Of a stretch of DNA of 64,000 bases, positions 39,301 through 44,835 are shown piece by piece (position 1 is the first letter of the stretch; every line of letters starts with the position of its first letter). Position numbers and translations under genes: made by a program. The notes under the pieces are model-generated. The model was not told the origin of the DNA, ran no database searches, and saw only the letters and a list, made by a program, of their open reading frames with translations. This stretch comes from Colius striatus (taxonomy: Eukaryota > Chordata > Aves > Coliiformes > Coliidae), in assembly GCF_028858725.1 (NCBI RefSeq), contig NC_084769.1, positions 11,285,501 through 11,349,500 of the forward strand, given 5' to 3'.

Positions 39301-42300
39301 GCATGACAGACAGGCATGGAGGAGAACTGTGAGAAGCATTTTCCAGGTGCCCAAGCCAAGCTCATGTCTTTGCCAGCCAATAGCACTGGGTACCCAAATC
39401 CCTCCCTCTCCCTTGAAACTCTTAGGCCATGGAGGCCTGCGGAGATGTTTCCCTGCAGAGCTACCTGGCATGGCCAGGCATGTTGCCTCATCTCCCTCCA
39501 GGCACTGTCTCTGTCTCCCTGCAAGCTGTGGCTGTGCAGGGCGGTGGCTCTGCTGAGATCACCCCTGAAGCTGGAGCTGCAAACTTCAGATGATGGCTTG
39601 GCTGAAACTCTGTAATGGCTTTTGTGAAGCAGCCTTCCTCAGGAAGCATCTTAGGGTGACCAGAACAGCCTGCCTGGTGCTACGGTGTGTTAAACAGGCA
39701 AACAAACAGCACCCAAGTGGCCATGGGAATCAAACAGCCTTGTTTCTTGCAATTCCCCCATCTCCACATCCTCCCCTCCAACCAGCTCCTCCCTTCCCCC
39801 TCCCTCCCTCCTCCCCTCCCCGTTTGCCTCTTCTGTCTGACTCTAAAACAAGCTTCATCAAGCGTTTCTGGAGCTGGAGCGGTTCAGCACAGCTGGAGCA
39901 TGAGCCAGCCGGGGCTGCTGCCGGCCCCTGTGTGTCCCCACAGGCTGAGTCTATGCCCCTCTCTTCCTCCTCAGCTTCCACTCTGCAAGAAATGGAGCAA
40001 ATTAAGAAGAAAATGGCGTTTATTGCCAAAGCAGACTTGTGTGAAGGAAGAAGTGTGTGTATGTGTGAGGCTGTGTCTGTTTGCCATGTAAGATTTGCCA
40101 AGTGCCACATTTTTCTCGAGCAACAGGTCTGGATGCTGTTCAAATCTTGATCAAACTGTGTTGCTTTCCAGGCTTGCTCCCAGTTTCTCCTTTCCTAGGT
40201 ACCCATTGGAAGCCCTGCTCAGCTTGCAGGGGACAATCATGCTAACTCCTAATAGTAAACCTGCCAAGTCAGTCAACCAAGTGCCATATTGCAGCTTTAG
40301 ACATGTCTCATTAGAAAGGCTGACTAGTCCAAATTCAGGGGAACCCACACCATTGTAAGCTGGGGATCTCATTGGTATTTACAAATATCTAACTGGTGGG
40401 TGTCAGGAGGTTGGAACAGCACTTTTTTCTGTTGTATCCAGTGACAGGACAAGGGGTAATGGGATGGAGCTGGAACACAAAATGTTCCATTTAAACATAA
40501 GGAAAAACTATTTCACTGTTGAGGTGAGGGAGCCCTGGCACAGGCTGCCCAGGGAGGGTGTGGAGGCTCCTTCTCTGGAGGTCTTCAAGACCCACCTGGA
40601 TGCATTCCTGTGTGACTTGATCTAAGTGACCCTGCTTCTGCAGGGGGGGTGGACTGGATGATCTCTAAAGGTCCCTTCCAACCCCTACCATTCTGTGATT
40701 CTATGCAGTCCTTAGGGGGAAATTAAAAGAAGAGGCTGTTGGAAATGTGTGTGTAAGAAATTAGGATTCAAGAGTTCTGCAGTCTTCAGGATCTTCTTTT
40801 TTAAGACAAAGACTGAAACAAAACTCTGTGCCTCTCATTGTAGAAACAGATGACCCGAACGCGATCCTCTGCGCCTACCCAGTGAACAACTGCGTCATGA
40901 AGTTCACCTATTCAGAGCTTCCCAGTGGGAAATCCAACCTCACTGTCCTCAAAGAGCCAGGTTTGGCCTCCATTGGTTGTCCTCTTTGTAGCACAGGCTG
41001 CCTTGCAAGGTGCTGAGTTGCTGGGAGGCCTGGTGGGCTGTGGAAAGGCTGTTTTCACTGGCTGCACTGAGGTGCACGTGAGCAGCTGAACTGGGGTGAT
41101 TGAAGATTAAGTGTTTCATGGTGCTGAAACCCAGCTACAAATGCTCCCAGTTTAGTGAAAAGCAGCACACGTCAGTGGGATGAAAGCTCAATGGGGCCAT
41201 CACACCTCTCTCTGTGGATGTGTGATCTCTCAAACCTAGTGAAGACCAAAAGATCATCACTATTGAGACTGTAATCACTGTATCTTTTAGTGGTATAATG
41301 GTGCAAGAATGGGATTGGAAGCAGCTGGGCTGGGAGGAATTGAGATTTGCTTCTCAGTTCAGAAGGACAGTAATCAAGAGAGACATGGAAGTTTTATCTA
41401 TATTAATCTAATTAGTATCTTGTTTTGTAACAACCATTTCTCTAACCCTGACTTTGATTCCACTGTGTAGGTAGAGCAGGCTTTCCCATCCTGAGGTGAG
41501 CAGATGAACTGGGGTGACTAAAGATTGTTTCACAGTGCTGAAACCCAGCTCCAAATGCTCCCAGCTTAGTAAAAAAAAAAGGACTCTGAGAGAGAAACAT
41601 GCACCTGAGCTGGCAGCATTGCTAGCAAGCAGCTGAAGGGCTTTCTACCAGTTTGGGATGCTGAAATTAAACCCAGCCTATTTACGTAGCAAAAAGCATG
41701 TAATTAACTGATTAGAGATACAGCCACTGAGAGCAGAAAACTCCAAAGGAGACACTGGCTGCTGCTGCTGGTGAAGTCAGGAAATTGGGAAGGCTCCACA
41801 GCACCCATGGATTTCTGTCTTGCCAAAGAGCTAACTCTGGCCTAGGGCTGTGTGTCCCTGTTCCCTGCCCTGGGGCTGCTGCAGACAGCTGTGTTTCCCA
41901 GCGTTATATTAAGCTTGTGCAATGCAGTTTCCCAAAGAAAAGCCCCCATGGTATTGCAGGATGAGCTGGCGGGCACCCAGCAGTAGCTTCTTGTGATCTG
42001 CTCTGGTCCTCTGAGGCACAGGCCAGTATGGGAAAGACTGAGAGGCCACATGTTTTGTTTCATTTGTGCAGCAGCTTGCACTTAATTGAAAGACCAGTTG
42101 ATTAGCTGGCAGTTAATGTACTTATTTAAAGTGCCTACTGATCACCTGCCTGCGTGAACTGGCTTTTGCCAGAGTTCCCTGAACCCTCTGTCCCACATGG
42201 GTCACCCAGCATTAAAACCAGGCATCCCTGTTGGATAGTGGCATCGCAGCACTGCTCTTCCCCCAACTGCCACATGACATCCTGGCTCTGGTTATGTCCA

Positions 42301-44332
42301 TGAGAGCTTTGCCTTTGACCTACCTCTAGCCAGGAATTTATTCCATTAAAAAGAAATCCCTTTGGTTGCAGAGAGGACTGTGGGGTTTTTTAGCTGCCCT
42401 GAGGTCACTCGCTGAGTGGCTGTGGTTCAGATTGTTACAGCTGGGTATCCTGATATGGGGAAGACCCCCAGCAGAGCTAATGAGCTTCTCCTCTTGTTGC
42501 CAGCATGCAGCTCAGCCCCCAGTGCCGTGACAATAGTGCTGGCGGTGATTGGCAGCGTGGTGCTCATCGGCATCATCCTGCTGGCGCTCTGGAAGCTGCT
42601 CGTCACCATCCACGACAGACGGGAGTTCGACCGGTTCCAGACAGAACGCTCCCGGGCCAGATACGAAATGGTGAGAGGGAGGTGGAGGGGGAGAGGGGGG
42701 GGTCTCAGGCTGCACCTGCCCCAAACAGCTCAGCACTGAGGGAGGAGGTTGACTGGTGTGAGGGGCTGCTGCAAAATTATGCCCAGCCTTTGGTTCTATG
42801 GGATGTTTCCCATCAGTGGTGGAGGACTGGTGGTGGGGGAGTGGACACCAAGCTCTGAGTAGTGAGAGCCAGGTTGGTCAGGTCTATGAGGGAGTCCTTC
42901 TGGGAGGCTTTAGTTGGGGCTACCAAACTGGGAGGATTGGCTGATTCCCCAGAGGCTGTGCTGCCATTCAGCGGGATCTCAACAGGCCTGAGAGTTCAGC
43001 AGAGAGGAACCTCATGAGGTTCAACAAGGACAAGTGCAGAGTCCTGCACCTGGGGAGGAACAACCCCATGCACCAGCACAGGCTGGGAGTCAAACTGCTG
43101 AAGAGCAGCTCTGCAGAAAGAGACCTGGGAGTCCTGATTGATAATAAGCTAAACATGAGCCAGCAATGTGCCCTCATGGCCAAGAAGGCCAATGGCATCC
43201 TGGGATGCATCAAGAAGAGTGTGGCCAGCAGGTCAAGGGAAGTTCTTCTCCCTCTCTGCTCTGCCCTGGTGAGGCCTCATCTGGAGTCCTGTGTCCAGTT
43301 CTGGGCTCCTCAGCTCAAGAGGGACAGGGAAGTGCTGGAGAGAGTCCAGCACAGGGCCACCAAGTTGATCAGGAGCATCTTTCCTTATGAGGAAAGGCTG
43401 TGGGAACTGGGGCTGTTTAGTCTGGAGAAGAGGAGACTAAGGGGAGATCTCATTAACATTTATAAATATCTAAAGGGTGGGTGTCAGGAGGTTGGGACAT
43501 CTCTTTTTTCTATAGTAGCTAGTAACAGGACAAGGGGTAATGGGATGAAGTTGGAACACAAAAAGTTCCACTTAAACATAAGAAAAAACTATTTCACTGT
43601 GAGGGTGAGGGAGCCCTGGCACAGGCTGCCCAGGGAGGGGTTGTGGAGTCTCCTTCTCTGGAGGTCTTCAAGACCCATCTGGACATGTTTCTGTGCAACC
43701 TGATCTAGGTGAACCTGCTTCTGCAGGGGGTTGGACAACATGATCTCTAAAGGTCCCTTCCAACCCCTACCATTCTATGATTCTGATTCTACCCAGCATT
43801 TGATGGCATCACCTGTGCCTGCAGATAGGTGGGTCCGAGGAACAAACTGTAGACAAACACAGCTTTGGGCTCAGACAAAAGGAAATGGACTCAAGTTGCA
43901 CCAGGGGATGTTTAGATTGGAGATTAGGAAGAACTTTTACACCAAGAGAGTGGTTAAACACTGGCACAGCTGCTAAGGGAGGTGGTGGAGTCCCTGTCCC
44001 TGGAGATATTGAAAAGACACATAGATGAGATGCTGAGGGCTATGGTTTAGTGGTGGGCTTGGCAGTGTGAGGTGAGTGGTTGGACGTGATGCTCTTAAAG
44101 ACCTTTTCCCACCTAAATGATTCTATAATTTCAAAGCCATATGCAAGGCTATCTCCAAATTAATTGATGAATCACTCACCGTGACTTGCATTTCATTCCT
44201 CACCTTTGTCCTTTGTCTCAACTCATTTCCCCAAAGGCATCCAACCCTCTCTACCGAAAGCCGATTTCCACACACAACGTAGAGTTCACGTTCAACAAGC
44301 TCAACAAGTCTTACAACGGTACGGTTGACTGA
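3201..44332 (+). CDS. ITGB5: Integrin beta-5, 3' eleven exons (5' end outside window)
   Basis: Beta subunit of the alpha-v/beta-5 vitronectin receptor, a type I plasma-membrane protein. Joined exons: 3201-3369, 8910-9071, 10471-10566, 11509-11598, 14815-14949, 17997-18426, 36065-36287, 36905-37008, 40844-40960, 42504-42670, 44237-44332. All junctions are AG/GT and frames join. They give 595 residues after a split Gly; human beta-5 has 799, so about 204 N-terminal residues are missing. In order (numbering from the window's first full codon): rest of the beta-I domain with the NRDAPEGG metal-site loop, hybrid-domain return, four cysteine-rich I-EGF modules, beta-tail, transmembrane helix about 517-538, then a tail with [16 protein letters not shown] (567-570) and NKSY (587-590). 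YRKPISTH and the ending SYNGTVD match beta-5 rather than beta-3 or beta-6. The downstream neighbour UMPS is convergent, as in human. No break was seen. Confidence 0.97.
3370..8909 (+). other. ITGB5 intron, no recognised element
   Basis: 5.5 kb of unique-looking sequence. Short reading frames have no family resemblance. A 12-A run lies near 8368. Nothing else supported. Confidence 0.75.
8910..9071 (+). CDS. ITGB5: ITGB5 exon, beta-I domain core
   Basis: 162 bp, phase 0 at both ends, TTCCCCCAG acceptor and GTAAGG donor. Residues 57-110, beginning [11 protein letters not shown]. The FTTDD segment holds the MIDAS-region Asp, and the [11 protein letters not shown] loop is typical of beta-I domains. 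Confidence 0.96.
9072..10470 (+). other. ITGB5 intron, nothing recognised
   Basis: 1.4 kb intron without recognised repeat or gene. Confidence 0.75.
10471..10566 (+). CDS. ITGB5: ITGB5 exon, beta-I domain
   Basis: 96 bp, phase 0, acceptor GTGTCCCTAG and donor GTAAGT. Residues 111-142, [16 protein letters not shown] followed by a beta strand and ending HYMLYK, as in vertebrate beta-5. Confidence 0.95.
10567..11508 (+). other. ITGB5 intron, nothing recognised
   Basis: 0.94 kb intron. Only the T-rich acceptor tract at its end is notable. Confidence 0.75.
11509..11598 (+). CDS. ITGB5: ITGB5 exon, end of beta-I domain
   Basis: 90 bp, phase 0. A long T tract (about 11489-11502) leads to the CCCAAG acceptor; the donor is GTAAGT. 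Residues 143-172 start [14 protein letters not shown], with an N-glycosylation sequon (NFT), and end KAYN. The downstream intron starts 50 bp before a solo LTR. Confidence 0.95.
11649..12243 (+). mobile_element. Solo LTR of an avian endogenous retrovirus
   Basis: 595 bp starting TGTCCTGGTTTC and ending ACCACAACA (TG...CA). It fits a widespread bird LTR type known from GAGTTAATTTTCTTCCTA near the start and CACTTGT, a T-rich stretch and CCCATCCCACTGGAGG near the end. A TATA box (TATATAA, 11941-11947) precedes ACTGGAGGGAGTTGGCCAGA. Flanking 5-bp GGCAT/GGCAC would be a target-site duplication with one change. No retroviral coding sequence adjoins it. Sense to ITGB5. Confidence 0.8.
11941..11947 (+). 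promoter_or_regulatory. TATA box of the solo LTR
   Basis: TATATAA about 290 bases into the LTR, where U3 ends in such elements. Activity is not known. Confidence 0.5.
13499..13625 (+). repeat. Old interspersed repeat, amniote type
   Basis: AAGAATATCAGAAGGGCC... GGTCAAACCAAGG... AGCCCTGTATCCTGG resembles a diverged retroposon found in turtles and archosaurs. I cannot name the family with certainty. Confidence 0.4.
14815..14949 (+). CDS. ITGB5: ITGB5 exon, hybrid domain return
   Basis: 135 bp, phase 0, acceptor TTTCCAG and donor GTGAGT. Residues 173-217, [12 protein letters not shown]... ending KIGDT, the second half of the hybrid domain. Confidence 0.95.
15399..15968 (+). mobile_element. CR1 LINE 3' fragment
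   Basis: 570 bp of CR1 ORF2 end plus 3' UTR (GGCTTGTATCAGAAATAGTG start, GATCTTAAGGGTCTTTTCC near the end). A short local repeat of ACTACAAGAAGG (about 15517-15540) interrupts it. Confidence 0.9.
17750..17793 (+). repeat. Perfect 22-bp tandem duplication
   Basis: GAGATGTGAGTGCATTGAGATG occurs twice head to tail (units 17750-17771 and 17772-17793). Confidence 0.85.
17997..18426 (+). CDS. ITGB5: ITGB5 exon, hybrid domain end and I-EGF modules (430 bp)
   Basis: Largest exon here, 430 bp, acceptor CCCGCAG and donor GTAGGA, ending after the first base of a Gly codon. Residues 218-360 finish the hybrid domain ([13 protein letters not shown]...) and give cysteine-dense I-EGF modules ([32 protein letters not shown]). 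It is much richer in G+C than its introns, with mostly G or C third positions. A CR1 copy begins about 130 bp past its donor. Confidence 0.96.
18557..19214 (+). mobile_element. CR1 LINE 3' fragment with open ORF2 piece
   Basis: Sense CR1, 5' truncated, with an open reading frame to 18988 encoding the reverse transcriptase C-terminal region ([52 protein letters not shown]). It starts 130 bases after an ITGB5 exon donor. Confidence 0.92.
25110..25213 (+). repeat. Degenerate direct repeat, about 57-bp period
   Basis: GGATCAGCATAAAGAAATGT... and AGATCAGCCTAAAGAAATGT..., each followed by a TAGGTCA-type end. Confidence 0.75.
26198..26284 (-). mobile_element. CR1 3' tail, minus strand
   Basis: Reads TTGGAAAAGACCTTTAAGATC on the + strand, the reverse complement of the CR1 GATCTTAAAGGTC tail, with a partial octamer. 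Confidence 0.8.
26855..26931 (+). mobile_element. CR1 3' tail
   Basis: GCTTCTGCAGGGGGGTTGG, GATCTCTAAAGGTCCCTTCC and TCTGTGATTCTGTG: the last about 75 bases of a CR1. Confidence 0.88.
30661..30728 (-). mobile_element. CR1 3' tail, minus strand
   Basis: GAATCATACAATGG then GGAAGGGACCTTTAAAGATC, the reverse complement of a CR1 end. Confidence 0.85.
31769..31971 (-). mobile_element. CR1 3' fragment, minus strand
   Basis: TCACAGAATCATAGCATTG followed by CR1 3' UTR in reverse, up to CCTGGGCAGCCTGTGCC. About 200 bp. Confidence 0.9.
35352..35816 (-). mobile_element. CR1 fragment, minus strand, 3' tail missing
   Basis: About 465 bp of CR1 ORF2 end and 3' UTR in reverse. A - strand frame (35759-35382) reads [17 protein letters not shown] and [18 protein letters not shown], typical of CR1 ORF2. 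The terminal octamer region is absent, so the element is cut at its 3' end too. Confidence 0.88.
36065..36287 (+). CDS. ITGB5: ITGB5 exon, I-EGF 3/4
   Basis: 223 bp after a 17.6 kb intron. It completes the split Gly (G|GC) and runs [20 protein letters not shown] to CSTK, ending with AG of an Arg codon before GTACCC. Like the previous exon it is G+C rich. Confidence 0.96.
36288..36904 (+). other. ITGB5 intron, nothing recognised
   Basis: 0.6 kb intron without recognised repeats. Confidence 0.75.
36905..37008 (+). CDS. ITGB5: ITGB5 exon, start of beta-tail domain
   Basis: 104 bp, acceptor TTTCTGCAG and donor GTAAGC. It completes Arg then reads [11 protein letters not shown] with an NQT glycosylation sequon and [12 protein letters not shown], residues 435-469, ending on the first base of a Glu codon. 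Confidence 0.95.
38178..38252 (+). repeat. Two-copy tandem repeat, about 38 bp
   Basis: GTTGAACTATTGCAGTCAGA with GCTTATT before it occurs twice in a row, the second copy with a few extra bases. Confidence 0.85.
38768..39103 (+). repeat. Duplication A, copy 1 (intron)
   Basis: 336 bp from CAGCACACATCAGTGG to CCCATCCTGAGGT, found again in direct orientation at 41163-41497 with roughly 95% identity by eye. No terminal inverted repeats and no CR1 or LTR hallmarks. Confidence 0.92.
39755..39830. repeat. Pyrimidine-rich low-complexity tract
   Basis: CT-only or nearly CT-only stretch (TCCCCCTCCCTCCCTCCTCC core). Purine-rich on the other strand. Confidence 0.8.
40255..40843 (+). repeat. Duplication B, copy 1 (end of an ITGB5 intron)
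   Basis: Two arms, 40255-40363 and 40706-40843, separated by a CR1. The right arm runs to the acceptor of the exon at 40844. Matches 44580-44835 in direct orientation. Confidence 0.88.
40364..40705 (+). mobile_element. CR1 LINE 3' fragment inserted in duplication copy B1
   Basis: Sense CR1 from GGTATTTACAAATATC to TTCTGTGATTCTATG. It splits intron sequence that is continuous in the downstream copy at 44580-44835, so it marks an insertion after, or absent from, that duplication. Confidence 0.92.
40844..40960 (+). CDS. ITGB5: ITGB5 exon, beta-tail domain
   Basis: 117 bp, acceptor CTCATTGTAG. Residues 470-508, [12 protein letters not shown]... to [12 protein letters not shown], matching the beta-5 beta-tail. 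The donor GTTTGG is far from consensus. If the intron is not removed, the frame runs 18 codons to a TGA at 41014-41016, giving a protein without a membrane helix. Confidence 0.94.
41078..41162 (+). repeat. Left flank repeat of duplication A copy 2
   Basis: Starts GTGAGCAGCTGAACTGGGG and ends near GCTCCCAGTTTAGTGAAAAG. Same order as 41496-41578 with about ten differences. Confidence 0.85.
41163..41497 (+). repeat. Duplication A, copy 2, nested in a duplicated flank
   Basis: Second copy of the 336-bp block, 2.4 kb downstream of the first. It sits between two similar stretches of about 82 bp, 41078-41162 and 41496-41578. Confidence 0.92.
41496..41578 (+). repeat. Right flank repeat of duplication A copy 2
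   Basis: Starts GTGAGCAGATGAACTGGGG and ends GCTCCCAGCTTAGTAAAA. Partner of 41078-41162. No such flank accompanies copy 1 at 38768. Confidence 0.85.
42504..42670 (+). CDS. ITGB5: ITGB5 exon, transmembrane helix and membrane-proximal tail
   Basis: 167 bp, acceptor TTGTTGCCAG and donor GTGAGA. Residues 509-564: an ACSSAPS linker, a 22-residue hydrophobic helix ending ALW, then [12 protein letters not shown], the conserved membrane-proximal motif whose Asp pairs with the alpha subunit, and SRARYEM. A second AG seven bases downstream (42509-42510) would shift the frame, so 42504 is chosen. Confidence 0.96.
42912..43791 (+). mobile_element. CR1 LINE, longest copy in window, open ORF2 segment
   Basis: 880 bp, 5' truncated. 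An open frame 43014-43703 encodes the C-terminal part of CR1 reverse transcriptase ([54 protein letters not shown]). Tail GATCTCTAAAGGTCCCTTCC and ATTCTATGATTCTG. Start judged by eye. Confidence 0.92.
43876..44130 (+). mobile_element. CR1 LINE 3' fragment, second subfamily
   Basis: GGAAATGGACTCAAGTTGCA to ATGATTCTATAAT, with the CTTAAAGACCTTTTCCCACC type of tail, unlike the CR1 just upstream. Ends 106 bases before the last ITGB5 coding exon. Confidence 0.9.
44237..44332 (+). CDS. ITGB5: ITGB5 last coding exon, cytoplasmic tail
   Basis: Acceptor CCCCAAAG, 31 codons then TGA at 44330-44332. It carries the talin/Dab-type NPLY motif and the distal NKSY motif and ends SYNGTVD. One substitution of note against human is THN for THT. 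Confidence 0.97.
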   Translation, partial: ASNPLYRKPISTHNVEFTFNKLNKSYNGTVD

Positions 44333-44583
44333 CGGGGCCTCAGCGCCTGGGACTGCTGTGGACAATTGCTTGACTGTATGTGCTGCTTCCCCACGTGAAG
44401 ATGGGATCCTCTTCAGGGGCGAGAATCCCTTCCGACAGGACTGGTCCATGACCAAAGCCTGTTGTTTGCACAGTGAGGAGAAAAGTCTGGTTGATCCTGG
44501 AGGCCTGGCTGTGAAGGCAGGCTCCCTGCCTGTGTTGAGGGACTCTGAGCCGTGTGCCACCCCAGCTTCCTGGATGTATTAAA
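44333..44583 (+). other. ITGB5: ITGB5 3' UTR, minimum extent
   Basis: Sequence after the stop up to the first poly(A)-signal-like hexamer. Unique sequence, no repeat seen until about 44580, where a duplicated intron segment begins. The true 3' end may lie further right. Confidence 0.5.
44578..44583 (+). terminator. Candidate ITGB5 poly(A) signal ATTAAA
   Basis: ATTAAA 246 bases after the stop. The hexamer straddles the edge of a duplication: TAAACCTGCCAA on its right is shared with 40255 in the intron, whereas the bases to its left are not. Confidence 0.35.
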
Positions 44584-44688
44584 CCTGCCAACTAAGTGAA
44601 GCAAGTGCCACCTTGCAGCTTTAGACATATCCCATTAGAAAGGGTGACTAGGTCAAGAATCAGGGGGACCCACACCATTGCAAGTTAC

Positions 44689-44708
44689 TGGGGGGGGGTG
44701 GGGGGGGG
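44689..44708. repeat. G homopolymer tract
   Basis: Two runs of nine or so G with a single T between them, within duplication B copy 2. Confidence 0.85.
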
Positions 44709-44809
44709 AAATTAGCTTAAAAAGAAGAGGGTGTTGGAAGTATTTGTGTAAGAAATTAGGATACAAGAGTTCTGCAGTCTTTAGGAATTTTTTTATATAA
44801 AAACAACAA

Positions 44810-44815
44810 AATAAA
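44810..44815 (+). terminator. Candidate ITGB5 poly(A) signal AATAAA
   Basis: AATAAA about 480 bases after the stop, inside the duplicated segment. The matching place in the intronic copy (about 40820) reads AACAAA, so the signal depends on a one-base difference between copies. Confidence 0.4.
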
Positions 44816-44835
44816 ACTATTGTGCATAGATGATG

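Larger units (their letters stand above)
37009..40843 (+). other. ITGB5 intron with source copies of two duplications
   Basis: 3.8 kb intron. Holds a tandem repeat at 38178-38252, duplication copy A1 (38768-39103), a pyrimidine-rich tract (about 39755-39830), and duplication copy B1 (40255-40843) split by a CR1 at 40364-40705. Confidence 0.8.
40961..42503 (+). other. ITGB5 intron with copied block and duplicated flank
   Basis: 1.5 kb intron with a nonconsensus GTTTGG donor. It holds duplication copy A2 (41163-41497) between two similar flanks of about 82 bp. Confidence 0.8.
42671..44236 (+). other. ITGB5 last coding intron, mostly two CR1 copies
   Basis: 1.57 kb intron, about three quarters of which is two successive CR1 insertions (42912-43791 and 43876-44130), both in sense orientation. 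The second ends 106 bases before the acceptor. Confidence 0.8.
44580..44835 (+). repeat. Duplication B, copy 2 (after the ITGB5 stop)
   Basis: Begins sharply at TAAACCTGCCAA and follows copy 1 (GCAGCTTTAGACATATC, ACCCACACCATTG, GTAAGAAATTAGGAT, GAGTTCTGCAGTCTT), fading near the site of the exon start. It lacks the CR1; a G-rich run (44689-44708) lies at the CR1 position. Confidence 0.88.

Noticed and set aside
39590-40150. 186-codon + strand frame and its - strand partner
   Set aside because: Frames run through a CT-rich low-complexity tract in an intron and have no family features.
42504-42513. Alternative acceptor at the second AG (42509-42510)
   Set aside because: It would put the transmembrane exon out of frame.
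43014-43703. 229-codon open frame as a host gene
   Set aside because: It is the reverse-transcriptase end of a CR1 LINE with the normal CR1 tail.
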